In this document: positions 33,413 to 42,525 of the stretch, piece by piece
Layout: the number at the start of each line of letters is the position of its first letter
Position numbering within the stretch: position 1 is the stretch's first letter
Source of the DNA: Alphaproteobacteria bacterium
GTDB lineage: Bacteria > Pseudomonadota > Alphaproteobacteria > Rs-D84
Direction of reading: 5' to 3'
NCBI GenBank assembly: GCA_009783145.1
Contig: WRHR01000004.1
Location: forward strand, 18,642-82,641
Length of the DNA: 64,000 nt
Notes under the pieces: generated by a model
Told to the model about the DNA's origin: nothing
Databases searched by the model: none
Seen by the model: only the letters and a program-made list of their open reading frames with translations
Translations under genes and position numbers: made by a program

Positions 33413-33440
33413 GAATGCGGGCCACGCCCGCATTCGTTAT
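33413..33440 (-). terminator. Hairpin just after rpsO
   Basis: GCGAATGCGGGC CA CGCCCGCATTCGT, a perfect 11-13 bp stem touching the rpsO stop. There is no T-run on the minus strand, so it is more likely an intercistronic processing or attenuating hairpin. Confidence 0.6.
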
Positions 33441-33718
33441 TTTCTTAAGCCCAATTTCTTAATCAGGGCTTCATAGTCGGAGGGATTGCGCTTTTTGATA
33501 TACGCAAGCAGCTTTTTGCGGCGGTTCACCATCAGCAGCAAGCCGCGCTTGGAATGCTGGTCCTTGTGATTCAGCTTCATATGCTCGGTCAGGTTCTTGA
33601 TGCGTTCCGTCAGAATCGCGACCTGGGCCTCCACCGACCCGCCGTTGTCTTTTTCCGATGCCTTGTGCTCGGAAATGACCTTCGACTTGATTGTTTTTAT
33701 AAAAGTTTTAATCGACAT
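33437..33718 (-). CDS. rpsO: 30S ribosomal protein S15
   Basis: 93 residues. Four-helix S15 pattern: GSVEAQVAILTERIKNLTEHMKLNHKDQHSKRGLLLMVNRRKKLLAYIKK. The usual length is 88-89, and the extra residues are at the N-terminus (MSIKTFIKTIKSKVISEHKA). The AGGAAAAAC-type site is close to the ATG. It lies in the gene order truB-rpsO-pnp. Confidence 0.97.
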   Translation of the reverse strand: MSIKTFIKTIKSKVISEHKASEKDNGGSVEAQVAILTERIKNLTEHMKLNHKDQHSKRGLLLMVNRRKKLLAYIKKRNPSDYEALIKKLGLRK

Positions 33719-33737
33719 TTTGTTTTTCCTTTCGTAG

Positions 33738-33889
33738 TGCGAGACGCGAGACGCGAGACGCGGAGTTATATGTTTATGACACGATTTGGTTTCAATATGC
33801 AGTCTTCAATAAATCCTATGCCGATGAATTTATCGTTATGATAAACTCTCAGCAATTTCGCGTTTCGCGTTTCGCGTTTCGCGTCTCGA
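33738..33889. repeat. Family E word palindrome at the truB 3' end
   Basis: GAGACGC words (33738-33763) and GCGTTTC words (33856-33889) flank the end of truB. The right arm is translated in TruB as [11 protein letters not shown]. Confidence 0.85.
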
Positions 33890-34647
33890 ATAAATCCGCC
33901 GTTTTGAAACAGCTTCGCGTCCGTTTCGTTCAGATTCCAAACCGGAATGTCGCCCAGTCCGAAATCAGGTGGCTGCAGATAATTGTTTATCCCAGCTCGG
34001 CCGCTATTATTAAACAAATTTTCCAAGAAATCAAGCCGCACCGCATTTTTTATATCAAAGCCGTTGGTATGCGTGCGGCGTATTGAGTCGCAAGCCGCAA
34101 TAGTTTCGCATTTTGCCGCGATATCCCGCGCCAAACTGCGTATATAAGTCCCGGGGCTGCATCTGACTATGAATTTGGAATTATTTATAAATTTTAAATC
34201 ATAAATCGTAATTTTTCGCGCCGGTATCTCGAAAGATTTGCCTGCGCGCGCAAGCTGATATGCGCGCCGCCCGCCCACATGCACTGCGCTGTAGCTTGGG
34301 GGAGTCTGCCAGATTTCGCCAATCAATGATTCGCAGACCGTGTGAATTTGCTTCTCGGTCGGTATATTTTCGTTCTGCTCCAGAATCTTGCCCGTAATAT
34401 CGTCGGTGTCCGTACGAATGCCCCATTGAATAGAAAATTCGTATTCCTTTGTTGCGGTTTCGTCTAAATATGGAATTACTTTCGTCGCCTCGCCGAGTGC
34501 GATTACCAACAGGCCCGATGCCATAGGGTCCAAGGTTCCGACATGCCCGAAAGTTTTCGCGCCGAACATTCGCGCAATGCGCCCGCCCGCCGCGCGGGAT
34601 GATATTCCGCTGGGCTTGTCCAATAAAATAAATCCGGAGCTATTCAT
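33766..34647 (-). CDS. truB: tRNA pseudouridine(55) synthase TruB
   Basis: 293 residues from ATG 34647, which overlaps the mutS stop (TGATG). The catalytic Asp lies in GHVGTLDPMASGLLVIALGEATK, then KEYEFSIQWGIRTDTDD, the QTPPSYSAVHVGGRRAYQLAR block, and RCSPGTYIRSLARDIA. The C-terminal region is short and carries a family E repeat ([11 protein letters not shown]) plus a worn family A repeat (YDLKFINNSKF). It modifies U55 in the T-loop. Confidence 0.95.
   Translation of the reverse strand: MNSSGFILLDKPSGISSRAAGGRIARMFGAKTFGHVGTLDPMASGLLVIALGEATKVIPYLDETATKEYEFSIQWGIRTDTDDITGKILEQNENIPTEKQIHTVCESLIGEIWQTPPSYSAVHVGGRRAYQLARAGKSFEIPARKITIYDLKFINNSKFIVRCSPGTYIRSLARDIAAKCETIAACDSIRRTHTNGFDIKNAVRLDFLENLFNNSGRAGINNYLQPPDFGLGDIPVWNLNETDAKLFQNGGFIRDAKRETRNAKLLRVYHNDKFIGIGFIEDCILKPNRVINI
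34175..34216. repeat. Degenerate family A repeat inside truB
   Basis: ATTTATAAATTTTAAATCATAAATCGTAATTTTT, read on the minus strand as ITIYDLKFINNSKF. The YDLKF/YDLQF peptide also occurs in queH. Confidence 0.6.
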
Positions 34648-37151
34648 CACCCAAACAACGACGGCTGAGTTTTTTCTTTTTCGCCGCTGCGCACGATATA
34701 AACCTTGGACAGGACTCTTTCCGGTTCGTCCGGCCCGGACGGCGTCTGATAATTCGCCCGTCCCCCATTTTCCAATCCGACCAAAATTCTTGAAGCATTC
34801 GCGACGACGCTTTCTGGCATTCCCGCCATTTGCGCCACATGAATCCCATAAGACCTGTTCGCGACTCCGCTTGCGATTTTATGCATGAATATGATTTCGT
34901 CGTTATGCTCGGCTACCTCTACCGTCAGGTTTTTGACGGCGTTGAATTTGAGTCCGGTCAGCTCGTGATAATGAGTCGCGAACAATGTGCGCGGCTGCAG
35001 TGTATCAAGAAATTCCAGCACCGCCTGCGCGATCGCCATCCCGTCATAAGTCGCCGTGCCGCGCCCTATCTCGTCGAAAATAATAAAGCTCTTATTCGTC
35101 GCGCGATTAAGAATGTTTGCCGTTTCCTGCATTTCAACCATGAACGTCGATTGTCCCGCCGCCAAGTTGTCCGATGCGCCGACGCGCGAAAATAGCTGGT
35201 CGCAGATACCGATAGTCGCCTTGTCGGCAGGTATGAAAGACCCCAGGTGCGCCAAAACAACCAGTAATGCGTTCTGGCGCAGATAAGTCGATTTCCCCGC
35301 CATATTCGGCCCCGTCAGCAATGCGATCTTCTTGTCGTTCAACTCGCAGTCGTTGCGCACGAACTGATTCCCGGACTTGCGCAATACGTATTCTACGACC
35401 GGATGCCGCCCGTTTTTTACGTCGAACTCGGCGCCGCTTGTCATTGTTGGGCGAACCCATCCGTATTCTTCAGCCGCGTCCGCCAACGCAAGCCACACGT
35501 CGGCATTGGCCAGCAATTCCGCCGTCGCCAGCAAGTCGTCCGAAATATCGCGGACTTTATCAATTAGATTTGCGATGATTTGGGCTTCTATCGCCGCGGC
35601 TTTTTCCCCCGCACCCCTGACTTCGTTATCCAAATCAATCAGGCGCGCGGTGGTGAATCTCATATTGCCCGCCATTGTCTGACGATGTATAAATCCCGCT
35701 TCCGGCGTCATCAGCGCCTCGCTACGAGTATTTGGAACCTCTATATAATACCCCAAGATATTATTGAACTTGATCTTAAGCGTGCTCACATTCGTGGATT
35801 TGATATATTCCGCCTGCAGTGCGGCAATGGTTTCTTTGGCTCCATGCGCCATTCGGTTCATATTGTCCAGCGCGTCGTCAAATCCCGGGGCTATGATCCC
35901 CCCGTCGCGGAAAAACGCCGGCAGCGCATCCGACAGCGCTAATCGCAATTCGAGCGCGAAGGAATCGAAAGTCTTTATATCCGCAAATTTTGCGGCCATA
36001 TCCGCGTCCAGCTTTGCCCCAGTTATTTTTGCCATTGGCAGCGCGATCAGGAAATCCGACGCGGCGCGCAAATCGCGCGGCGCACCCCGCCCGCTGATGA
36101 GGCGTGTAATGCTGCGTCCCGCGTCCGGCAGGCGGACAAGTTCCGCGCAGAGGGAATGAAACACGTCGCGATTGACCAGCAGATGCGCGATATGCTCTTG
36201 ACGGCGGCGAATTTCGCCTATGTCTCCGGATAGCTGGCGCAAGTATGCGCGCAGCCGTCGGCCGCCCGCCGCCGTGCGCGTCTTGTCCAATATATCCAAC
36301 AGGCAATGCCCGCCGTCGTTCAGCACCGAGTCTATTTCCAGGCTTTTCCAAGTCGCGCTATCCACCAGCAACTGAAAGCCCGCGCCGAACCGATAAGGAG
36401 TGCGGAACGCGACATTCGCGCCGCGCTGGGTTTGACGCAGATAAACCGCAAGCAGCTTGTCCGCAAGAGTCGAAGAGCCCGAAAGCTGAAAAGTTGAAGA
36501 TACGATTTCATCGATATCCGTGCGGTCGTATAATTTTTCATGCACCGGAGTTGTGGCGAAGGATTCGCGCAGACGCTTGATTTCGGGCGTCTCGGCGATG
36601 TTTTCCGGATAGATTATTTCCGCAGGATTAATCCGCGACATATCATCGAAAATATTTTCCGACCGGCCGACAAAAAATTCTCCCGTGGAGATATCGCAGC
36701 CGGCGAAATCGAAAGACGAATCGCTCTGCGGAGCGACCGCGACCAAGAAATTACTCTTCTTCGGGCTCAGCAGATTATCGTCCGTCAGCGTTCCGGGAGT
36801 CATGACGCGCACCACTTTGCGCTCTATTTGCTTATTGCCGCGCGCCTTGGCCTCTTCCGGCGTTTCCATTTGTTCGGCCAATGCGACAGCGGCGCCCGTG
36901 CGCACCATTCGCGCAATATAATTTTCCGCCGCATGCCAAGGGATTCCGCACATCGGGATGTCGCTGCCGCGCTCGTCCGTGCCGCGGTGCGTCAGAACCA
37001 GGTTCAGCGCCTTGCTTAATATTTTCGCGTCCGCGAAAAAAGCCTCGTAAAAATCGCCCAAGCGGAACAGCAGAATAGCGTCTGGATTTTCAGCCTTCAT
37101 ATCCAGATATTGCTGCATTATCGGGGTAAGAGTTGGTTTGTTTGTGCTCAC
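34647..37151 (-). CDS. mutS: DNA mismatch repair protein MutS
   Basis: 834 residues from GTG 37151; an ATG 11 codons in (MQQYLDMKAENPDA) is a possible alternative. The mismatch-recognition Phe-x-Glu is in LFRLGDFYEAFF. Connector, lever and clamp regions are followed by the ATPase with Walker A GPNMAGKSTYLRQ, SRVGASDNLAAGQSTFMVEM and FDEIGRGTATYDG, and ends PSLFG. The start lies in a small palindrome (TGCTCACTTCGTTCGCTC on plus) and lacks a ribosome binding site. truB is coupled to its stop by TGATG. Confidence 0.96.
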   Translation of the reverse strand: MSTNKPTLTPIMQQYLDMKAENPDAILLFRLGDFYEAFFADAKILSKALNLVLTHRGTDERGSDIPMCGIPWHAAENYIARMVRTGAAVALAEQMETPEEAKARGNKQIERKVVRVMTPGTLTDDNLLSPKKSNFLVAVAPQSDSSFDFAGCDISTGEFFVGRSENIFDDMSRINPAEIIYPENIAETPEIKRLRESFATTPVHEKLYDRTDIDEIVSSTFQLSGSSTLADKLLAVYLRQTQRGANVAFRTPYRFGAGFQLLVDSATWKSLEIDSVLNDGGHCLLDILDKTRTAAGGRRLRAYLRQLSGDIGEIRRRQEHIAHLLVNRDVFHSLCAELVRLPDAGRSITRLISGRGAPRDLRAASDFLIALPMAKITGAKLDADMAAKFADIKTFDSFALELRLALSDALPAFFRDGGIIAPGFDDALDNMNRMAHGAKETIAALQAEYIKSTNVSTLKIKFNNILGYYIEVPNTRSEALMTPEAGFIHRQTMAGNMRFTTARLIDLDNEVRGAGEKAAAIEAQIIANLIDKVRDISDDLLATAELLANADVWLALADAAEEYGWVRPTMTSGAEFDVKNGRHPVVEYVLRKSGNQFVRNDCELNDKKIALLTGPNMAGKSTYLRQNALLVVLAHLGSFIPADKATIGICDQLFSRVGASDNLAAGQSTFMVEMQETANILNRATNKSFIIFDEIGRGTATYDGMAIAQAVLEFLDTLQPRTLFATHYHELTGLKFNAVKNLTVEVAEHNDEIIFMHKIASGVANRSYGIHVAQMAGMPESVVANASRILVGLENGGRANYQTPSGPDEPERVLSKVYIVRSGEKEKTQPSLFG

Positions 37152-37293
37152 TTCGTTCGCTCAAAATCGTAAATCGTTAGTCGTGAATCGTCAATCGTGG
37201 TTGTTGCAACAACATAAGTTGTCCTTTATAAAGGACAATGTTAATTGTCGCACTTTTTCGATTCACGACTAACGACTAACGATTCACGAACAT
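37146..37293. repeat. Stack of palindromes between xseB and mutS
   Basis: Four elements are nested. The GCTCACTTCGTTCGC palindrome is at the mutS start. Words AATCGTA/GTCGTGA (37165-37198) pair with CGATTCACGACTAACGACTA (37259-37288). Inside them are perfect palindromes GTTGTTGCAACAAC (37200-37213) and TTGTCCTTTATAAAGGACAA (37219-37238). The outer right arm encodes the XseB C-terminus. Confidence 0.85.
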
Positions 37294-37471
37294 TTATAGT
37301 TTCTATTTTCAGCTCGGCCTCTTTGAGCAGCTGCTCGCAATAAGCTTTCAGCTTCATGCCGGTTTCGTATGCTTTGACCGAGTCCGCAAGCGGCATCGTC
37401 CCAGATTCCATTTTTTTAACCAAATCGGTCAGCTGCTTGTAGGCGTCTTCAAATGATAATTTTTCTTCCAT
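37241..37471 (-). CDS. xseB: Exodeoxyribonuclease VII small subunit
   Basis: 76 residues. MEEKLSFEDAYKQLTDLVKKMESGTMPLADSVKAYETGMKLKAYCEQLLKEAELKIE is the complete XseB helical hairpin. The remaining tail (NVRESLVVSRESKKCDN) is encoded by a word repeat (GACTAAC/GATTCAC) and is probably not functional. It partners XseA, which is not in the window. Upstream of mutS on the same strand. Confidence 0.9.
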   Translation of the reverse strand: MEEKLSFEDAYKQLTDLVKKMESGTMPLADSVKAYETGMKLKAYCEQLLKEAELKIETINVRESLVVSRESKKCDN

Positions 37472-37584
37472 GATAAAAATCCTTTTGCAGAAAAATACAA
37501 AATAAAAAACGAAAATGCAAATTTATAAATAAAACCCCAATAAATCGGGGAGTAAAAAACTAGAAGCCAGCGGCAGTGCGCCGC

Positions 37585-37611
37585 AAAAAATCCGGCGGCG
37601 CCGGATTTTTA
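37585..37611 (-). terminator. Terminator after the unknown gene at 37.6 kb
   Basis: AAAAATCCGGC/GCCGGATTTTT stem, with T-runs on both sides. The 37472-37584 gap shows nothing else beyond a small CGGC/GCCG hairpin. Confidence 0.8.
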
Positions 37612-38025
37612 TCTCTTGTTTATTTGGTCGTAATAATCAAGCTGTTGTTTCAGAACGTCCATTGGCAAGCAAATGCTGTTGAGAGGATCTGAATCAATGG
37701 CAAGAATAGCTTCTTGTGGATTGCCGCTGCGGCTGATATGCTTTTTCGTGTCAAAATATTGTTGGGACATGTCTGCATGAAAAGCAACAGCGGAAGAAGG
37801 AATGAATCCGTTTTGTGGGAGCGCGCCGTGGGCAACGATTACACCAATATGGCACTTAATAATATTCGGATTCATAAAGTCAATAAAATCTGATTTATCA
37901 ATACTTATCTTTGTCGTATTATATGAAATGCAAATAAAAGCTTTATCAATTTCAAAATTTGCCAGGAACTTTACGCTGCGCTGCCAAATAATGGTTGAAA
38001 ATTTAACAATTTTTTCTTTTGCCAT
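37609..38025 (-). CDS. Protein of unknown function (138 residues)
   Basis: The start is ATG 38025 (MAKEKIVKFSTIIWQRSVKFLANF) with AGAGG 7 bases upstream. It looks like a soluble alpha/beta protein: strands KAFICISYNTTKISI and IIKCHIGVIVAHGAL, then a helix-rich end (PMDVLKQQLDYYDQINKR). The middle reads FIPSSAVAFHADMSQQYFDTKKHISRSGNPQEAI. No signal peptide or known motif. It has a clear terminator. Codon use is more AT-rich than in neighbouring housekeeping genes. Confidence 0.65.
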   Translation of the reverse strand: MAKEKIVKFSTIIWQRSVKFLANFEIDKAFICISYNTTKISIDKSDFIDFMNPNIIKCHIGVIVAHGALPQNGFIPSSAVAFHADMSQQYFDTKKHISRSGNPQEAILAIDSDPLNSICLPMDVLKQQLDYYDQINKR

Positions 38026-38079
38026 ATCGAACCTCTTTTGGTGGTTAGAATACAACAAAACAAGCATTTGTCAATGATT

Positions 38080-39532
<1,453 letters not shown>

Positions 39533-39550
<18 letters not shown>

Positions 39551-39600
39551 CAATTATCGGGGAGTTTAATCGCTAATTGATAATTGCTAATTGATAATTA
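39533..39600. repeat. Family H word palindrome (ATTAGCA/TAATTGC) between rnpA and yidD
   Basis: ATTAGCA, ATTAGCG, ATTAGCA words; core ATCGGGGAGTTTAAT; CGCTAATTGATAATTGCTAATTGATAATT arm ending one base before the yidD ATG. Confidence 0.9.
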
Positions 39601-39601
39601 A

Positions 39602-39826
39602 ATGAAGCAAATTCTATTATTCTTAATAAAGCTCTATCAGTATGGGATATCGCCCATGATGGGGTCGCGATGCCGTTTTTTCCCGTCTTGCAGTGTGTAC
39701 GCGAAGCAAGCAATCGAAAAATACGGTGCTTGGCGGGGCGCATGGATGGCGATCAAAAGAATTTCCCGCTGCCGCCCGGGCGCAGGATTCGGGTACGACC
39801 CTGTGCCGGCTTCGCCGGCAGAGTAA
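39602..39826 (+). CDS. yidD: Membrane protein insertion efficiency factor YidD
   Basis: 74 residues. MKQILLFLIKLYQYGISPMMGSRCRFFPSCSVYAKQAIEKYGAWRG has the invariant CRFxPSCSxYAxxAI block and the C-terminal RCRPGAGFGYDPVP. It is thought to assist YidC. yidC itself is not downstream. The final PASPAE is encoded by a small palindrome (GCCGGCTTCGCCGGC). Confidence 0.95.
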   Translation: MKQILLFLIKLYQYGISPMMGSRCRFFPSCSVYAKQAIEKYGAWRGAWMAIKRISRCRPGAGFGYDPVPASPAE

Positions 39827-39942
39827 AGATTTTGCTTCGCAAAATCAGAGTAAGAGAGTAGGAGAGTTATAGATGTTTTCCACTCTCTTACTCTTCTACT
39901 CTGCGAGCGAAGCGAGTGAATACTCTGTGCGCATAGCGCACA
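39804..39942. repeat. Stack of unrelated palindromes between yidD and accB (family C and others)
   Basis: In order: GCCGGC TTC GCCGGC (39804-39818); GATTTTGC TTC GCAAAATC (39828-39846); AGAGTAAG words with the complementary CTCTTACTCTTCTACT arm (39847-39903); GCGAGCGAAGCGAG; and TGTGCGC ATA GCGCACA (39926-39942). Five different palindromes in 139 bases. Confidence 0.85.
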
Positions 39943-39943
39943 T

Positions 39944-39972
39944 TTGACTTTTGCCCTTGTTAAGACTACAAT
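39944..39972 (+). promoter_or_regulatory. Promoter of accB-accC
   Basis: TTGACT, 17 bases, TACAAT: the best sigma-70-like match in the window, 34 bases before the accB ATG. Confidence 0.7.
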
Positions 39973-40005
39973 TCAAGTCCAGTTTAATTTAACTAAGGAT
40001 TTTTT

Positions 40006-40455
40006 ATGTCATTTCGTTCAACAGTGAAAGCCATGACGAAGATTATGGATGAAATGGGCCTCACTGAACTTGATTTGGAACGCCAATTTTTATTCGGCAT
40101 TTACCGCAAACATATTCATCTGTCGCGCCAAGGGGCGGTTACTGTCGCGGCGCCGACATTTGCGGCGGCGCCGTTATCCAGGGCTTCTTGCGATGTTTCT
40201 GAAAACCCGGCGGTGTGCCGTGCAAATGCCGTGCGCAGTCCCATGGTCGGGGTCGCGTACCTTTCGCCGGAACCCGGCGCAAAACCGTTTTGCGAGGTCG
40301 GCGCGAAAGTCAAATCCTTTGAGACGGTCTGCTTGATAGAGGCTATGAAGACTTTCAATCCGGTAAAGGCCGATAAAGACGGAACCGTGAAAGAAATTCT
40401 TATCCAAGACGGCCAGGCGGTGGAGTTCGATACTCCGCTGATGGTGATTGAATAA
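40006..40455 (+). CDS. accB: Acetyl-CoA carboxylase biotin carboxyl carrier protein
   Basis: 149 residues. The N-terminal helical region ([15 protein letters not shown]) is followed by an Ala/Pro linker and the biotinyl domain with [20 protein letters not shown], the biotin lysine in [12 protein letters not shown] (usually EAMKLMN), and [25 protein letters not shown]. Carries carboxybiotin between AccC and the carboxyltransferase in fatty acid synthesis. AAGGA lies 6 bases before the ATG. It is linked to accC across a family A repeat. Confidence 0.95.
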   Translation: MSFRSTVKAMTKIMDEMGLTELDLERQFLFGIYRKHIHLSRQGAVTVAAPTFAAAPLSRASCDVSENPAVCRANAVRSPMVGVAYLSPEPGAKPFCEVGAKVKSFETVCLIEAMKTFNPVKADKDGTVKEILIQDGQAVEFDTPLMVIE

Positions 40456-40509
40456 ATTTACGATTTACGATTTGTTGGGAGTGAAATCGTAAATCGTAAA
40501 TCGTAAATT
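40455..40509. repeat. Family A word palindrome between accB and accC
   Basis: ATTTACG arm; core TTTGTTGGGAGTGAAATCG; AATCGTA arm. It begins at the accB stop and ends 3 bases before the accC ATG, leaving accC without a normal ribosome binding site. Confidence 0.9.
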
Positions 40510-40512
40510 ATT

Positions 40513-41865
40513 ATGTCTGCAATAAAGAAAATTTTAATAGCAAATCGCGGGGAAATAGCGCTGCGAATTATACGCGCTTGCCGCGATATGGGCATCCGCA
40601 CGGTGGCAGTGTATTCTGTTGCCGATCGCGCGGCATCGCATGTTCATCTGGCGGACGAATCGGTCTGCATCGGCCCCGCACCGGCGCGGGATTCTTACCT
40701 TAACGAATCGGCGATTATAACGGCGGCATTGCTGACTAATTGCGACGCGATTCACCCAGGATATGGCTTTTTATCGGAACGCGCGGGCTTTGTGGAAAAA
40801 GTTGAATCTTTGGGACTCATATGGATAGGCCCCAGCGCGAAATTAATCGCGAAAATGGGCGACAAGGTAGAAGCCAAGAAGACCGCGATTAAATGCGGCC
40901 TGCCGATTGTGCCCGGCAGTGACGGTGCGGTGGATACGCTGGAAAGCGCGTTGTCTTGGGCCGAGAAAATCGGATATCCGGTAATGTTAAAGGCGGCCGC
41001 AGGCGGAGGCGGCAAAGGCATGCGCCCGGTGATGAGCGCATCCGAAATGGCCGAAGCGTTCCAGATGACAAAGGCGGAATCGCGCGCGGGCTTTGGCGAC
41101 GATACGCTTTACATGGAAAAGCTGCTGCTTCACCCGCGGCATATAGAGTTTCAAGTCCTGGCTGACCAGCATGGGGGCGTTGTGATCTTCGGAGAGCGCG
41201 ACTGCAGCTTGCAGCGGAAAAATCAGAAAGTAATGGAAGAATGCCCCGCCGCGGCGCTTACGCAAAAACAGCGCGACGATATGATAGAAATCTGTCGCGC
41301 GGCGGTTAAAAAAATGGGTTACACGAACGCCGGTACGCTGGAGTTCATGTTCGAAGACGGACAGTTTTATTTTCTGGAGATGAACACCAGGCTGCAGGTG
41401 GAGCATCCGGTTACCGAAATGGTATACGGCGTTGATCTTGTGCGAGAACAGATTCGCATCGCGCAGGGAGAAAAGCTGGGCTATAACCAAGGCAATCTGG
41501 TGCCCAACGGCCATGCGATAGAGTTCAGAATCAATGCCGAAGACCCCGAGACTTTCGTTCCGAACCCGGGTAAAGTAACGGCTTATAATCCCCCCGGGGG
41601 TCTGGGCATACGGATAGATTCGGCGATGTACGCGGGATATTCCGTGCCCCCGACTTATGATTCGCTGATTGCGAAATTAATAGTCTGGGCGCCGAATCGC
41701 ACGGCATGCCTGCTGCGCGCGCAAAGGGCATTGGACGAGTTTGTCATAGAAGGCGTGAAAACCACGATCCCGTTGCAACAAAAGTTATTGCAGAACAAGG
41801 ATGTGAAGACCTTGAATTATGACAACCATTGGCTGGAAACGTTTCTTGCCGAAAGCAAAAAATAA
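40513..41865 (+). CDS. accC: Acetyl-CoA carboxylase biotin carboxylase subunit
   Basis: 450 residues. IKKILIANRGEIALRIIRACRDMGI, then the ATP-grasp domain with KAAAGGGGKGMRPV, FQVLADQHGGVVIFGERDCSLQRKNQK, EFMFEDGQFYFLEMNTRLQVEHPVTEM (metal-binding Glu and catalytic Arg), and the biotin carboxylase C-terminal domain (GHAIEFRINAEDPETFVPNPGKV). Carboxylates biotin on AccB using ATP and bicarbonate. It is convergent with infC across a shared terminator. Confidence 0.97.
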   Translation: MSAIKKILIANRGEIALRIIRACRDMGIRTVAVYSVADRAASHVHLADESVCIGPAPARDSYLNESAIITAALLTNCDAIHPGYGFLSERAGFVEKVESLGLIWIGPSAKLIAKMGDKVEAKKTAIKCGLPIVPGSDGAVDTLESALSWAEKIGYPVMLKAAAGGGGKGMRPVMSASEMAEAFQMTKAESRAGFGDDTLYMEKLLLHPRHIEFQVLADQHGGVVIFGERDCSLQRKNQKVMEECPAAALTQKQRDDMIEICRAAVKKMGYTNAGTLEFMFEDGQFYFLEMNTRLQVEHPVTEMVYGVDLVREQIRIAQGEKLGYNQGNLVPNGHAIEFRINAEDPETFVPNPGKVTAYNPPGGLGIRIDSAMYAGYSVPPTYDSLIAKLIVWAPNRTACLLRAQRALDEFVIEGVKTTIPLQQKLLQNKDVKTLNYDNHWLETFLAESKK

Positions 41866-41892
41866 AACCGCCCAACAGGCGGATTTATTTTA
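41862..41892. terminator. Bidirectional terminator between accC and infC
   Basis: AAATAAAACCGCC CAACA GGCGGATTTATTT. T-rich on both strands. It contains the stops of both convergent genes. Confidence 0.82.
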
Positions 41893-42433
41893 CCGGGGCA
41901 ACAATTATCGACTTCGTTCTTTCGTCCGGCTTGGATTTGGATTCCAGAATGCCGCGGTCGCCTATCAATGCGATGACCTTCTCGAACAGAATCGGCACCG
42001 CGTCGCGCCCGCGCGCAAGCACTTTCTTGCTGCCGCGCGTCATGACCGAGATCTTCACCTTGTCGCCGTCTGCTAAAAATTCCAGGACTTTCTTCAGCTT
42101 GATGTTCAGGTCGTTTTCCTCGATGAATGGTTTTATCCAGACTTCGCGCAATTCGTTTGCTTTTTGATTTTTGCGCGCTTCGGCCGCCTTCTTTTTCTGC
42201 TCGTACTTGAACTTTCCATAGTCCATAATCTTTACGATTGGCGGAACGCCCGCCGCGTTGATTTCGACCAAATCCATATCTTCGTCCATAGCCATCTGCA
42301 ATGCTTGGGGAGTAGGCATAACGCCAAGATTCTGGCCGCTTGCGGAAATCACTTGGACGCTTTTGGCGAATATTTTATTGTTCATACGGGGCCCGGTGTC
42401 CCGACGGTTATCACGGTTGAATGTAGGTTTAAT
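41885..42433 (-). CDS. infC: Translation initiation factor IF-3, ATT start codon
   Basis: 182 residues starting at ATT 42433 (reads KPTFNRDNRRDTGPRMNNKIF after the start). An AAAGGAG site lies 6 bases upstream, and the RRDTGPR...NNKIF N-terminus matches IF-3 from other bacteria, so the first in-frame ATG (42385) would cut off a conserved segment. Rare AUU starts are the known basis of IF-3 autoregulation in E. coli. Domains: N-terminal (VQVISASGQNLGVMPTPQALQMA) and C-terminal (KPFIEENDLNIKLKKVLEFLADGDKVKISVMTRG). It is away from rpmI-rplT. Confidence 0.93.
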   Translation of the reverse strand: MKPTFNRDNRRDTGPRMNNKIFAKSVQVISASGQNLGVMPTPQALQMAMDEDMDLVEINAAGVPPIVKIMDYGKFKYEQKKKAAEARKNQKANELREVWIKPFIEENDLNIKLKKVLEFLADGDKVKISVMTRGSKKVLARGRDAVPILFEKVIALIGDRGILESKSKPDERTKSIIVAPVK

Positions 42434-42446
42434 AGGTGTCTCCTTT

Positions 42447-42483
42447 TAGTCATTAGTCATTAGTCATTAGTCATTAGTCATTA
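42447..42483. repeat. Family J words (TAGTCAT x5) directly upstream of infC
   Basis: Five perfect tandem TAGTCAT words ending at the infC ribosome binding site; on the transcript they read AATGACT repeats followed at once by AAAAGGAG. Confidence 0.92.
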
Positions 42484-42525
42484 CAGACAAACAACCGAGA
42501 CAACGACCTTTAATCGGATTATTAA

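Noticed and set aside
42385..42385. ATG 42385 as the start of infC
   Set aside because: It removes the conserved RRDTGPR segment and has no ribosome binding site, whereas ATT 42433 has both.
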